From positions 682,001 through 746,000 of the forward strand of contig NZ_GL538352.1 of NCBI RefSeq assembly GCF_000148995.1: a stretch of 64,000 nt of DNA, in the 5' to 3' direction. Of the stretch, positions 54,637-63,575 are shown in pieces. This stretch comes from Listeria grayi DSM 20601 (GTDB lineage: Bacteria > Bacillota > Bacilli > Lactobacillales > Listeriaceae). The notes beneath the pieces were generated by a model. That model searched no databases and had not been told where the DNA came from. It was given only the letters and a program-made list of their open reading frames with translations. Position 1 is the stretch's first letter; each line of letters starts with the position of its first letter. The translations under genes were made by a program, and so were the position numbers.

Positions 54637-54996
54637 ATGGCGAATAACTACCAAGAGTGGCATGACACACTTGAGCCGGCGATATTGATCAAAGTAGAAG
54701 ATTTCCATATATTAGGGTACCGCGAAGTGAAAAAACAAGATATCTGGGAATTTCTTACGGAAGTCATATGGGCGAACAAACCCACTCCTGCTCTGCATGA
54801 ACGGATAAATGATGTTATGCAGATGAAGATAGGGCAATTAATACAATTTATTATGAGGACATCTGAAAAAAACGTACCAGAAGCAGGTGCGAAACTGGAT
54901 CAGGAATTGGTGGATGCGGTCATCGATAACCCAAAACAGGAAGAAATCGCCCCTGCGGCAAACATTTCAGATGAGGAAGGAACGAGTCATACATGA
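54637..54996 (+). CDS. comN: Post-transcriptional regulator, ComN (YrzD) family
   Basis: 119 residues. The conserved part (about 5-75) is helical with EWHDTLEPAILIKVEDFHIL and FLTEVIWANK, matching the Post_transc_reg family; the remaining 40 residues are acidic and variable. In Bacillus subtilis ComN controls comER/comE mRNA localisation and accumulation through DivIVA. ATG 54637 follows AAGGAGGGG. The stop overlaps the secDF start as ATGA, so it is coupled to secDF here, as I recall for Listeria. Confidence 0.88.
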   Translation: MANNYQEWHDTLEPAILIKVEDFHILGYREVKKQDIWEFLTEVIWANKPTPALHERINDVMQMKIGQLIQFIMRTSEKNVPEAGAKLDQELVDAVIDNPKQEEIAPAANISDEEGTSHT

Positions 54997-57263
54997 TTAA
55001 GAAAAGCAGAATCGTTGCGTTCTTACTTGCACTGGCTATCATTTTCGGCGTCGTTTTTGGAACGGCAAAGGTGGTACTTAGTCATATCAATTTAGGATTG
55101 GATCTTCAAGGTGGTTTTGAAGTTCTCTATCAAGTAGAACCAGCAAATGGCAAGGGAACAGTAGATAAATCTACGTTATCAGATACTGTGAGTGCGCTTG
55201 ACCGCCGGGTAAACACACTTGGTGTTGCAGAACCAAGTATTACCATTGAAGGCAAAAATCGGATCCGTGTGCAATTAGCAGGGATCAAGGACCAAACAGA
55301 AGCAAGAAAGTTGCTTTCCACAACGGCCCAATTATCTTTCCGTGATGCGGATGATAAGCTAATGATGGACGGAAGCGATCTAGTTGGCGGTGGCGCAAAA
55401 CAAGCGTTTGATAACAATAATCGTCCGATCGTAACGTTGAAACTCAAAAGTGCATCCAAATTTGCCAAAGTAACCAAAGAGATCCTAGCAAAAGCACCAA
55501 CGCAGGAAAATCAACTCGTTATTTGGCTGGATCATAAAAAAGGACAAAAATACAAAGAGGAAAGACAAAAAGAAAAACCGGCTTTCCTATCAGCACCAAA
55601 TGTCAGTCAAGTCCTAGACACGAACCAAGTGGAGATCACTGGTGATTTTGAAGTAAAAGAAGCCAAAGATCTAGCTAACTTGCTGAATTCTGGAGCACTA
55701 CCAGTTAAAATGAAAGAAGTTTACTCTACTTCGGTAGGTGCACAATTCGGACAAGATGCGCTAAACGAAACAGTAATGGCTGGGTTGATCGGTGTACTTG
55801 CGATTTTCATTTTCATGATGGCTGTTTATCGTTTCCCAGGTTTTGTTGCCTCTGTTACTTTGGTTGCATACACCTACTTAGTCTTGCTGATTTTAAGTCT
55901 GCTGCATGCGACGCTGACTCTGCCAGGTATTGCAGGGTTGATACTGGGTATTGGGATGGCAGTCGATGCGAATGTTATCACCTATGAACGGATAAAAGAA
56001 GAGATCAAGATCGGTCGATCGATCAAGTCGGCATTTGAGATCGGCGGTAAAGAAGCTTTCCGTGCCATTTTTGACGGAAACTTTACCACATTGCTTGTTG
56101 CTGTCGTATTGTTCTATTTTGGAACAAGCTCGATCAAAGGCTTTGCTACGGTATTGATCATCAGTATCTTGATCAGTTTCTTGACGGCTGTTTGGGGATC
56201 TCGTTTACTGCTTCGCTTTGCGATCGACAGTAATTTCCTTAATAAACGTCCAGGCTGGTTTGCAGTCAGAAAAGATGAGATCTATGATCTGCATGAAGAT
56301 ATCAGCACATTTAAGTTAAAAACGCATTTTGACCGCTTTGATTTTGTTAAACATCACCGCGGCTTCTTATGGACTTTCGCAGTGATCACAATAGCCGGGG
56401 TCATCTTGTTGTCCGTCTTCAAAATGAATCTTGGTATTGATTTCTCGAGCGGTACGCGTGCAGATGTAACAGCGGATCATACGCTTACAGCGGCTGCTGT
56501 CCAAAAGGACTTGAAAGAGATCAATATGCCTGCTGAAACGATCGTTTTACAAGGGAAAGACCAAAAAGTTGCGGTTGTTTCCTATAAAGGCGCGCTTAGC
56601 CAGCAGGAAATCGCGAAATTCAAGGCAGAATTCAAATCGAAATATGGTCATGAACCAAGTATTAGTACAGTAACCCCTACGGTCGGCAAGGAATTGGCAA
56701 AAAATGGTTTCTGGGCATTGGGAGTCGCTTCCATCTTGCTTGTGATCTATATCGGTATTCGTTTTGAACTTTATATGGGTATCGCAGCGATCTTGTCACT
56801 CCTATTTGATGCTTTTGTGATCTTTATTTTCTTCAGCATCTTCAGGCTGGAGGTCGATCTTACCTTCATTGCCGCGGTGTTGACGGTTATTGGTTATTCG
56901 ATCAATGATACGATCGTTACGGCTGATAGGATTCGGGATATCAGTAAACAAATGAAACGTTTCAAAACGAAAGAGGAGATCGCTAGCAGTGTCAATAGTG
57001 CGCTAAGACAAACGTTTACTCGTTCGATCAATACGATCTTAACGGTTATTTTCACAGTTGTAGCTTTAGTAGCATTCGGAAGCAGTTCCATCTTGAACTT
57101 CTCCATTGCTTTGCTAGTTGGTCTGATCTCCAGTGTATTCTCTTCTATCTTTATGGCAATGCAGTTATGGTACGTCTTCAAGGTACGTCAATTGAAGAAA
57201 AAAGGTACGATTACTACAGTCAAGAAGAAGAAAAAACGAAACGGTGGTCAACCAGTCGTATAA
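54993..57263 (+). CDS. secDF: Fused protein translocase subunit SecDF
   Basis: 756 residues, SecD and SecF in one chain as in Bacillus. SecD half (about 1-430): LGLDLQGGFEVLYQV near 31, a P1-type extracytoplasmic domain, and GIGMAVDANVITYERIKEE near 315 with the proton-relay Asp. SecF half (about 440-756): LGIDFSSGTRADV near 485 and YSINDTIVTADRIRD near 635. Twelve membrane segments expected; basic tail KKKKKRNG. It uses the proton motive force to complete protein export. Translationally coupled to comN. Confidence 0.97.
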   Translation: MIKKSRIVAFLLALAIIFGVVFGTAKVVLSHINLGLDLQGGFEVLYQVEPANGKGTVDKSTLSDTVSALDRRVNTLGVAEPSITIEGKNRIRVQLAGIKDQTEARKLLSTTAQLSFRDADDKLMMDGSDLVGGGAKQAFDNNNRPIVTLKLKSASKFAKVTKEILAKAPTQENQLVIWLDHKKGQKYKEERQKEKPAFLSAPNVSQVLDTNQVEITGDFEVKEAKDLANLLNSGALPVKMKEVYSTSVGAQFGQDALNETVMAGLIGVLAIFIFMMAVYRFPGFVASVTLVAYTYLVLLILSLLHATLTLPGIAGLILGIGMAVDANVITYERIKEEIKIGRSIKSAFEIGGKEAFRAIFDGNFTTLLVAVVLFYFGTSSIKGFATVLIISILISFLTAVWGSRLLLRFAIDSNFLNKRPGWFAVRKDEIYDLHEDISTFKLKTHFDRFDFVKHHRGFLWTFAVITIAGVILLSVFKMNLGIDFSSGTRADVTADHTLTAAAVQKDLKEINMPAETIVLQGKDQKVAVVSYKGALSQQEIAKFKAEFKSKYGHEPSISTVTPTVGKELAKNGFWALGVASILLVIYIGIRFELYMGIAAILSLLFDAFVIFIFFSIFRLEVDLTFIAAVLTVIGYSINDTIVTADRIRDISKQMKRFKTKEEIASSVNSALRQTFTRSINTILTVIFTVVALVAFGSSSILNFSIALLVGLISSVFSSIFMAMQLWYVFKVRQLKKKGTITTVKKKKKRNGGQPVV

Positions 57264-57270
57264 ATCCGAG

Positions 57271-57301
57271 ACCAAGCAGCTACGGTTGCTTGGTTTTTTT
57301 T
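57271..57301 (+). terminator. Intrinsic terminator of secDF
   Basis: ACCAAGCAGC and GTTGCTTGGT form a 10-bp stem with one wobble, capped by a stable cTACGg tetraloop and followed by eight T. Confidence 0.95.
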
Positions 57302-57318
57302 CTGGGAAAATGGGGTAA
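57293..57318 (+). promoter_or_regulatory. Sigma-B-like promoter of lapA
   Basis: GTTTTT (57293-57298), 14-base spacer, GGGTAA (57313-57318) resembles the sigma-B pattern GTTT-N12-15-GGGWAW. The T-run of the secDF terminator inevitably supplies the GTTT, so the match may be fortuitous. A TAAAAT at 57324 is an alternative sigma-A -10. Confidence 0.33.
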
Positions 57319-57346
57319 ATGAGTAAAATGAAAGGGAGGGATTTTT

Positions 57347-57670
57347 ATGAAAGTACAATGGCAAGTGATTGTTGGAATTATATTAGCACTTCTTATTGCT
57401 ATTTTTGCTGTTATCAATGTAGATGCAGTGCAAGTCAATTTCTTAATTGTCGAGGCGCAGTGGCCACTAATCTTGATCATCATCGGTTCCGTGCTGATTG
57501 GTTGTCTGATTATTTTCTGTTTGAATCTTGGCAAAGCTCGTTCACTGAAAAAACAAATCAAACAACTAAACAGTCAAAATGACGATCTAAACCGTCAATT
57601 AACGGCTTTCCGCGAGCAAAATGCTGCGAAACCGAAACGTGCTCCAAGTACGCAAACGCCAATCGAATAA
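57347..57670 (+). CDS. lapA: LapA domain membrane protein (DUF1049), YrvD family
   Basis: 107 residues. Two hydrophobic helices (about 5-25 and 38-60, WPLILIIIGSVLIGCLIIFC) and a cytoplasmic coiled coil (about 63-95, KKQIKQLNSQNDDLNRQL) with a Pro/Lys/Thr tail. In Escherichia coli LapA works with LapB in lipopolysaccharide assembly control, which cannot apply in this Gram-positive; the role of the Firmicute members is unknown. AAAGGGAGGG precedes ATG 57347. Single-gene unit. Confidence 0.88.
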   Translation: MKVQWQVIVGIILALLIAIFAVINVDAVQVNFLIVEAQWPLILIIIGSVLIGCLIIFCLNLGKARSLKKQIKQLNSQNDDLNRQLTAFREQNAAKPKRAPSTQTPIE

Positions 57671-57681
57671 AGAAGTATTCC

Positions 57682-57726
57682 TAGCAGATCAGTGTTCCAG
57701 CATTTTGACATTGATTTGCTATTTTT
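57682..57726 (+). terminator. Probable terminator of lapA overlapping the next promoter
   Basis: TAGCAGATCA (57682-57691) and TGATTTGCTA (57712-57721) pair over 10 positions with one wobble around a 20-base loop, followed by TTTTT. The loop contains the -35 box of the HSP90 promoter. Confidence 0.6.
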
Positions 57727-57733
57727 GTATACT
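57705..57733 (+). promoter_or_regulatory. Promoter of the HSP90-TPR operon
   Basis: Consensus TTGACA (57705-57710), exact 17-base spacer, TATACT (57728-57733). No CIRCE element, in-register CtsR box or sigma-B promoter was found, so housekeeping expression is likely. Confidence 0.87.
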
Positions 57734-57768
57734 TTAACTACTAGATAGTAGCGAAAGGGGAACGTTTT

Positions 57769-59562
57769 ATGGAAGAAAACATGCGCTTCAAAGTAAATCT
57801 CGGTGGCATGATCGACATTTTATCCAACCACCTGTATGATTCCAAAGATGTTTATATTCGGGAACTGCTGCAGAATGCTACAGATGCAATTCGAGCTCGC
57901 AAAAAAAACGAATCTTCGCTAACAGGAGAAATCGCTGTTAGTTTAAATACATCGGACCAAGGCGGTTCGGTGATTATTTTTGAGGACAATGGGATCGGAC
58001 TTACCACCGAGGAAGTCCACGAATTTTTAGCAACGATTGCCAGCTCTTCTAAAGGGTCTAAGCGTTTTCAAATCGAAGAGAATGATTACATCGGTCGCTT
58101 TGGGATCGGTCTGCTTTCCTGTTTTATCGTCAGTGATGAAATCGTCATGATCTCCACATCAGCAAAAACAAGGCAGACAGTGGAGTGGCGTGGGAATGCG
58201 GATGGCACGTATCAGATCCGTGAACTTGATCTGCCGGATCGTGAGCCGGGAACGCATGTTTATTTGCGTGCTGATCCAGAGGCGGAAGAAGGATTGGAGT
58301 GCTTCGAAGCGGAGCAACTGGAAAAAGTACTTAAAAAATATGGAGCTTCGCTGGAGATCGCGATTCGCTATGAGGATCAGATCATTAATGAAACAACGAA
58401 ACAGTTTGCTGACCTAGAAACCTTGCAACAACTTTCTTCGCATGAGATCCTTGCGTTTGGCCGCGAACTCTATCAAACGAACTTTGAAACGTATTGTCTG
58501 CTTCAATCAGAAAATAAACGTACATATGGGATTGCCTATGTTATTCCGTATGCGATCCAAATGAATGCGAAACGCAACCATACCGTGTATCTCAACAACA
58601 TGTTTGTGACGGGACAGTCCGCCGATATTTTACCAGAATGGTCTTTCTTTACTAATTGTGTCTTATGGACAGATGAGCTTCAGCCAGTCGCTTCTCGGGA
58701 AGACTTTTATAAAAATGCTACGCTGGAAAAGGTGGCTGGTTCACTTGGAAAAGCACTTAAAAAGGGGATCGAATCACTTAATCAAGAAGTGTTGGAACGA
58801 ATCGTTTACACACATTTCCACGCATTCAAACTGATGGCATTAGAAGATAATGAGTTTTTAGAATTGATCTATCCTTACTTGCCTTTCCGGTCAGGAAACG
58901 GCGAAGAAAGTCTCGCTGCGGTTTTAAAGCGAACAAGCGACATTTATTATACGTATTCTGTTGATGATTTTAGACAGATCATCGATTTAGCAAGAAGTAA
59001 AGGCATGGAAGTGATCAATGGTGGTTTTAGTTACGATGCAGCAATCTTGCGTGCGCTAAGCGATATGGTCGAAAACGTGCAGCTCGAAATGATCGAGCCA
59101 GCTCAGCTGTTAAATGAGTGGAATGAGATCTCGGCGGACGAACAGCAGTTTTTCGCGGCACTTCTGGAGTCTTTAAATCAGCGGATGGCGGAGTATAAAG
59201 TCAAAGTAGCAATCAAAAAGTTTGAACCACGCGACATGCCAGTGCTGTTTATCAATCCGACCGCAACGCAGCAGCTTCGTGAATTGGAGCGTGCCCAAGA
59301 AGAGTCCAATAGCTTATTTAGTTCGATCTTAGAGAGCATCCAAAGTGATTATGGAGTGGAACGTGTCTTTGCCGAGTTGTATCTCAACTTGGAAAATCCA
59401 TTGATCAAACGCTTGTTTTCCCAAGATCGAACGGCGGAGTCGCTAGAAACGATCGTAAAAATGCTGTATATCCAAGCATTGCTATTCGGCCATTATCCGT
59501 TGAAACAAAAAGAAATGACATTAATGAACGACAATTACCTGCAAATTTTGAGCATGTTATAG
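57769..59562 (+). CDS. HSP90 family chaperone ATPase, divergent HtpG-like
   Basis: 597 residues, about 30 shorter than Bacillus or E. coli HtpG. The GHKL ATPase domain (about 1-215) keeps catalytic Glu32 and Asn36 in RELLQNATDA, FEDNGIGLT near 72-80, and the lid/G2 motif GRFGIGLLSCF near 109, where classic HtpG has GQFGVGFYSAF. The middle domain (about 220-440) retains the SRE arginine in VASREDFYKNA near 308. The C-terminal dimerisation domain is short and has no MEEVD-like tail. So ATPase activity should be intact while client or partner contacts differ. ATG 57769 follows AAAGGGG; ATG 57781 is an alternative. The next gene, a TPR-like protein, starts 9 bases downstream. Listeria encodes a relative (lmo0942 in L. 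monocytogenes, from memory) at another locus. Confidence 0.93.
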   Translation: MEENMRFKVNLGGMIDILSNHLYDSKDVYIRELLQNATDAIRARKKNESSLTGEIAVSLNTSDQGGSVIIFEDNGIGLTTEEVHEFLATIASSSKGSKRFQIEENDYIGRFGIGLLSCFIVSDEIVMISTSAKTRQTVEWRGNADGTYQIRELDLPDREPGTHVYLRADPEAEEGLECFEAEQLEKVLKKYGASLEIAIRYEDQIINETTKQFADLETLQQLSSHEILAFGRELYQTNFETYCLLQSENKRTYGIAYVIPYAIQMNAKRNHTVYLNNMFVTGQSADILPEWSFFTNCVLWTDELQPVASREDFYKNATLEKVAGSLGKALKKGIESLNQEVLERIVYTHFHAFKLMALEDNEFLELIYPYLPFRSGNGEESLAAVLKRTSDIYYTYSVDDFRQIIDLARSKGMEVINGGFSYDAAILRALSDMVENVQLEMIEPAQLLNEWNEISADEQQFFAALLESLNQRMAEYKVKVAIKKFEPRDMPVLFINPTATQQLRELERAQEESNSLFSSILESIQSDYGVERVFAELYLNLENPLIKRLFSQDRTAESLETIVKMLYIQALLFGHYPLKQKEMTLMNDNYLQILSML

Positions 59563-59571
59563 GAGGACGCG

Positions 59572-60567
59572 ATGAATTATTTAGAAGACCTAGAGTTAGC
59601 CTACCAATTAGGCGATCAAAACCCGGAAGTCATCCCGATATTGGAACGCGTGATCGCTGCGGCAGATGTTTATCAAGACATTGAAGTGGGCGTTGAAGCA
59701 CGCGATTTGATGATCGAAGCTACTGTCTATAATGGACAAATGAAAAAAGCGCTGCAAGCGTTTGCCTGGTTGATAAAAAAATATGAAGAAAAAAGCCCAT
59801 TTGTATCCACGTATGATATTTTATGGAAATACAAATGGATCGCGGGCGACACTTGCGGGATTTTGGCGATTTCTAAAGAACAAATAGAAAACTTGCTAGC
59901 CGATATGAAAACAAAATTCCAAGAAAACGGCTTTTCGCTGCGGCCTTATTATAAAACAGTTGCGATCGCAGCGGAAGAAATGGGGAACGCAGAAACCGCG
60001 GCCGACTATTTTGCGAAATGGCAAGCGACACCAGCTGATTATATGAATGATTGTGTGGCCTGCGAAACAAACGATGTGGCGCATCATCATTACTTCACTG
60101 GTGACAGCCAAAAGGCGATTCAAGCCGCAAAACCGGTCATTAATGGCAAACAAAGCTGTGCAGAGATACCGCATTTAACATATGGCTTCGCAGCTCTGGC
60201 ATTTTTGGATGTCGATCAACCTGATCAGGCAGCAGCTTGTTTTGCTAAAGGGTACCCGCTGGTGCGGCAAGAACCGGAATATTTAAAAACGATCGGTCAA
60301 TTTGTTGCTTATCATTATCAAATCGGGGATCTTGTGAAGGCAAAAGAAATTATTGCTGAGAATGAAGTGATCTTGGAAAAATCGGATTCTGAAATGAGTA
60401 AGATGCTCTTTATGATCCATGCATTGCCAGTCGTTCAAGCTGACAGTAGTTTCCCGGAGATATCGCGTGATTTAGCGGCAAGATTCGATGCTAGAAATGG
60501 TAATGATTATTATTCGAAATTATGGCAAACCTCCATGGATAAACGAGAAAGAGACTTGGAAATTTAA
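59572..60567 (+). CDS. TPR-like helical repeat protein, putative partner of the HSP90 homologue
   Basis: 331 residues, no signal peptide, acidic, almost entirely helical by pattern. Repeated helix pairs with A/G/Y/L spacing typical of tetratricopeptide-like arrays are visible: MKKALQAFAWLIKKYEEKSP near 63, AEEMGNAETAADYFAKW near 135, PDQAAACFAKGYPLV near 215, and YHYQIGDLVKAKEIIAENE near 248. In the middle is NDCVACETNDVAHHHYF with Cys161, Cys164 and His171-173, a possible metal site, then KQSCAEIPHLTYGFAAL near 193. AGGAGG overlaps the end of the HSP90 gene and the gap is 9 bases, so both products are made together. TPR proteins are standard Hsp90 co-chaperones in eukaryotes; a co-chaperone or client-adaptor role here is inference. 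Confidence 0.88.
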   Translation: MNYLEDLELAYQLGDQNPEVIPILERVIAAADVYQDIEVGVEARDLMIEATVYNGQMKKALQAFAWLIKKYEEKSPFVSTYDILWKYKWIAGDTCGILAISKEQIENLLADMKTKFQENGFSLRPYYKTVAIAAEEMGNAETAADYFAKWQATPADYMNDCVACETNDVAHHHYFTGDSQKAIQAAKPVINGKQSCAEIPHLTYGFAALAFLDVDQPDQAAACFAKGYPLVRQEPEYLKTIGQFVAYHYQIGDLVKAKEIIAENEVILEKSDSEMSKMLFMIHALPVVQADSSFPEISRDLAARFDARNGNDYYSKLWQTSMDKRERDLEI

Positions 60568-60584
60568 CCGATTTCCAGTATAAT
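60556..60584 (+). promoter_or_regulatory. Promoter of recJ-apt
   Basis: TTGGAA (60556-60561), exact 17-base spacer, TATAAT (60579-60584), overlapping the end of the TPR-like gene. TGGAAAT (60557-60563) and ATTTCCA (60571-60577) make a perfect inverted repeat within the promoter. Confidence 0.87.
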
Positions 60585-60608
60585 TGGAAGGTTGAAAGGT
60601 GTGGTAAT

Positions 60609-62933
60609 GTGATTCGTTCCAAATATACATGGAAAATAAAGCAGACAGACGAAAAACAAGTGGCTGCACTTGCAGAAGAATTAGCGATACCAGTTCCACT
60701 CGCAAATATGTTGTGGAAGCGTAAGATCACTACTGCTGGTCAATACGACAAATTTTTCCACCCTACCAAATACGATGTTTACGACCCATTTCTGCTTCCG
60801 GAAATGGACAAAGCAGTAACGCGTATCAAAAAAGCGATCGCAAGCGGAGAACGTATTCTTATTTATGGCGATTACGATGCAGACGGTGTAACAAGTATCG
60901 CTGTTCTCTATAAAACATTGATCAAATTAGGTGCGGAACCTAGTTTTTATATCCCTAATCGATTCACAGAGGGCTACGGTCCGAACAGCGCTGCTTTCCA
61001 AGCGGCCAAAGCAGACGGTGTGGACCTGCTGATCACGGTAGACAACGGGATTGCTGCGCTTGATGTGATGGAAGAGGCAGCTGCGATCGGATTAGATGTG
61101 ATCGTGACCGATCATCATGAAGGACGCGACACATTGCCGAAAGCATTGGCAGTTATCCATCCACGTCATCCAGAAAGCGATTATCCGTTCCCGGATCTAG
61201 CCGGAGTTGGTGTTGCTTATAAATTGGCGCATGCTTTGCTTGGAGCGGAGCCGACAGAATTACTCGACCTCGTGGCTGTCGGAACGATCGCGGATCTTGT
61301 TTCCCTAACGGATGAAAACCGTTTGCTTGTCCAAAGAGGATTGCGGAAACTACGTGAAGAACCAACGCTCGGTTTAGCTGCTTTAGCAAAAAAAGCGAGT
61401 GTGAAGTTAGAGGCGGCAACGGAAGAAACGGTTGGTTTTGCCTTAGCACCCCGTCTGAATGCAATTGGTCGTTTAGGCCCGGCTGATCCAGCTGCTGATT
61501 TATTATTGACCCCTGATGAGGAAGAAGCAGGCTTTTTGGCTGAGGAGATCGATGAAGCCAATAAAGAACGAAAAGCGATCGTGGCTGCTATTACAGAAGA
61601 AGCAGTTACATTGGTAGAAGAAAACGGCCTTGCAGAGGATCGCGTTTTGATTCTTTCTAAAGAGGGCTGGAATGCCGGTGTATTAGGGATCGTAGCATCA
61701 CGCTTAGTGGATCGCTACGCTCGCCCCGTGATTATGCTTGCTAGCGATCCAGCTACTGGAATCGCAAAAGGCTCTGGCCGAAGCATACCTGCGTTTCATC
61801 TTTATCAAGAGCTAGATAAAAATCGTGCGTTGATGATCGCTTTCGGTGGACACCCGATGGCTGCAGGTCTGACTATCGCAACAGAACAAGTCGAGGAACT
61901 GCGCAGCCAGCTCAATCAGCAAGCAGCGCTATTAAAGGACGAAGATTTTCAATTGGAATTGATCGTAGAAGATAAATTAGCGCTAGCCGATATCGATGTA
62001 GCGTTCATTTCAAAAATAGAGAATCTAGCTCCATTTGGCACGGATAATCCGAAGCCAGTCTTCCGCTTGCAGAATTTGAAACTACAAAATACGAAACGGA
62101 TCGGCGGAGACAAAACGCATTTAAAAACGTTGCTTGTTGATGAGAACAATACTTCCGCAACGCTCGATGCGGTAGGTTTTGGTTTTGGTGATCTCGCAGA
62201 AAAGGTTTCGGCGCAGGCAACGGTAGAAATTGCTGGCGAGTTATCAATCAACGAATGGAATAATGTCCGGAAACCACAACTACGGTTGGTGGACATGCAT
62301 ATCGAAAAATGGCAACTCTTTGATGTCCGTAATAAAACTGATTGGCAGCAATTGATCAAACAGCAAGTTGCCGATCGGATGATTATTTGCTTCCAACCGG
62401 AAACAGCAGACAAATTGAGCAGCGAACTGAACAATGAAGAAGTGATCGCGGCCAAAGATGCAGCCACGGTGACAGGTGAGGGCTCATGCGAGGAATTGAT
62501 CTTTGCGGATCTGCCGGCCGAAGCAGAACAAGTGACCTCGCTCGTGAACAAGATCAAACCGGCACGGATCTACATCCATTTTTCTGATTCAGAAGAAATA
62601 GCTGCGATCCCAGACCGTTCTGCATTTGCAAAACTATATAGCTTGATCAAAAAGTTCCAGCCATTTTCCTTAGAAAAATACATTCCGCATTTATCAAAAC
62701 AATTTGGTTGGACGACCGCACAAATTAATTTTATGTCAAACGTGTTTTTTGACTTAAATTTTGTTACAATGAATGATGGTGTTATTTTATTAAATGAAGT
62801 AAAGGAAAAGCGTAACTTGGAAGACTCGACAGTCTATCAGACAAAAGCGAATAAGCTTGCGGTCAAACAAAAACTGCTTTATGCGAACTACCAGGAGCTG
62901 CACGACTGGATTGCAAAATCGATGGATTTCTAG
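60609..62933 (+). CDS. recJ: Single-stranded-DNA-specific exonuclease RecJ
   Basis: 774 residues from GTG 60609, with AAAGGTGTGG upstream. DHH core: [12 protein letters not shown] near 84-95, VDNGIAALD near 145, [11 protein letters not shown] near 167, RLNAIGRLG near 285; DHHA1 motif GGHPMAAG near 413-420; OB domain (about 450-560); and a long Firmicute-type C-terminal extension (about 560-774) of unknown role. It degrades single-stranded DNA 5' to 3' in recombination and mismatch repair. Followed 23 bases later by apt, as in other Firmicutes. Confidence 0.96.
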   Translation: MIRSKYTWKIKQTDEKQVAALAEELAIPVPLANMLWKRKITTAGQYDKFFHPTKYDVYDPFLLPEMDKAVTRIKKAIASGERILIYGDYDADGVTSIAVLYKTLIKLGAEPSFYIPNRFTEGYGPNSAAFQAAKADGVDLLITVDNGIAALDVMEEAAAIGLDVIVTDHHEGRDTLPKALAVIHPRHPESDYPFPDLAGVGVAYKLAHALLGAEPTELLDLVAVGTIADLVSLTDENRLLVQRGLRKLREEPTLGLAALAKKASVKLEAATEETVGFALAPRLNAIGRLGPADPAADLLLTPDEEEAGFLAEEIDEANKERKAIVAAITEEAVTLVEENGLAEDRVLILSKEGWNAGVLGIVASRLVDRYARPVIMLASDPATGIAKGSGRSIPAFHLYQELDKNRALMIAFGGHPMAAGLTIATEQVEELRSQLNQQAALLKDEDFQLELIVEDKLALADIDVAFISKIENLAPFGTDNPKPVFRLQNLKLQNTKRIGGDKTHLKTLLVDENNTSATLDAVGFGFGDLAEKVSAQATVEIAGELSINEWNNVRKPQLRLVDMHIEKWQLFDVRNKTDWQQLIKQQVADRMIICFQPETADKLSSELNNEEVIAAKDAATVTGEGSCEELIFADLPAEAEQVTSLVNKIKPARIYIHFSDSEEIAAIPDRSAFAKLYSLIKKFQPFSLEKYIPHLSKQFGWTTAQINFMSNVFFDLNFVTMNDGVILLNEVKEKRNLEDSTVYQTKANKLAVKQKLLYANYQELHDWIAKSMDF

Positions 62934-62956
62934 GTTACCTAGTTGGAGGAAAAAAC

Positions 62957-63478
62957 ATGAATTTGAACGAGTTAAGAGATTATGTAGCGATTGTGAATGA
63001 TTGGCCCAGTGAAGGGATCGTTTTTAAAGACATCACGCCTTTAATGAATAACGGAGAGGCATACAGATTTGCGACTGATCAAATCGTAGCATATGCCAAA
63101 AAATTAAATATCGATATCGTGGTCGGTCCGGAAGCACGCGGTTTTATTATCGGCTGTCCAGTGGCATATTCACTTGGTATCGGCTTTGCACCGGTTAGAA
63201 AGCCTAATAAATTACCGCGTAAAACGATCGAAAAAAGTTATGATCTTGAATATGGTTCCAATGTATTGACCATGCATGAAGATGCGATCAAACCTGGACA
63301 ACGTGTTTTGATCACGGACGATCTGTTAGCAACAGGCGGGACGATCGAAGCGACGATCAAGTTAGTAGAAGAACTTGGCGGCATCGTTGCCGGCTGTGCC
63401 TTTTTGATCGAACTAACAGAATTAGAAGGACATAAAAAATTAAACGGCTATGACCGCTTGATTTTGATGGAATTCTAA
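62957..63478 (+). CDS. apt: Adenine phosphoribosyltransferase
   Basis: 173 residues, standard length. PRPP-binding loop [13 protein letters not shown] near 117-129, [18 protein letters not shown] near 56, and the [14 protein letters not shown] loop near 78. It converts adenine and PRPP to AMP (purine salvage). ATG 62957 follows TTGGAGG. The order recJ-apt-relA is conserved in Firmicutes; relA has its own promoter here. Confidence 0.98.
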   Translation: MNLNELRDYVAIVNDWPSEGIVFKDITPLMNNGEAYRFATDQIVAYAKKLNIDIVVGPEARGFIIGCPVAYSLGIGFAPVRKPNKLPRKTIEKSYDLEYGSNVLTMHEDAIKPGQRVLITDDLLATGGTIEATIKLVEELGGIVAGCAFLIELTELEGHKKLNGYDRLILMEF

Positions 63479-63521
63479 AAATTACCAAACAGCTTCTTTT
63501 TTCAGAAAATGAACGAATTTT

Positions 63522-63535
63522 AAGGAAAATTCCTT
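63522..63535 (+). repeat. Palindrome overlapping the relA -35
   Basis: AAGGAA-AA-TTCCTT is a perfect 6-bp inverted repeat touching the -35 region of the predicted relA promoter; it could be an operator, or a weak terminator end for apt. Confidence 0.35.
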
Positions 63536-63562
63536 TATAAAGCGCAATTTTCCATGTATAAT
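63534..63562 (+). promoter_or_regulatory. Promoter of relA
   Basis: TTTATA (63534-63539), 17-base spacer, TATAAT (63557-63562). 80 bases before the relA start. Confidence 0.65.
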
Positions 63563-63575
63563 AAAAATAACCTTT

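Noticed and set aside
57704-57720. CtsR-like heptads at the HSP90 promoter (TTTGAC then TTTGCT)
   Set aside because: The second half-site is degenerate and the spacing is off by one from the CtsR consensus, so heat-shock control by CtsR is not supported.
61153-61561. Long reverse-strand frames inside recJ and other core genes
   Set aside because: They are mirror frames of well-supported plus-strand genes with low-complexity translations and no start signals.
62742-62770. Promoter-like TGTTACAAT inside the end of recJ, upstream of apt
   Set aside because: No matching -35 at 16-18 bases and it lies in coding sequence almost 190 bases before apt; apt is adequately served by the recJ promoter.
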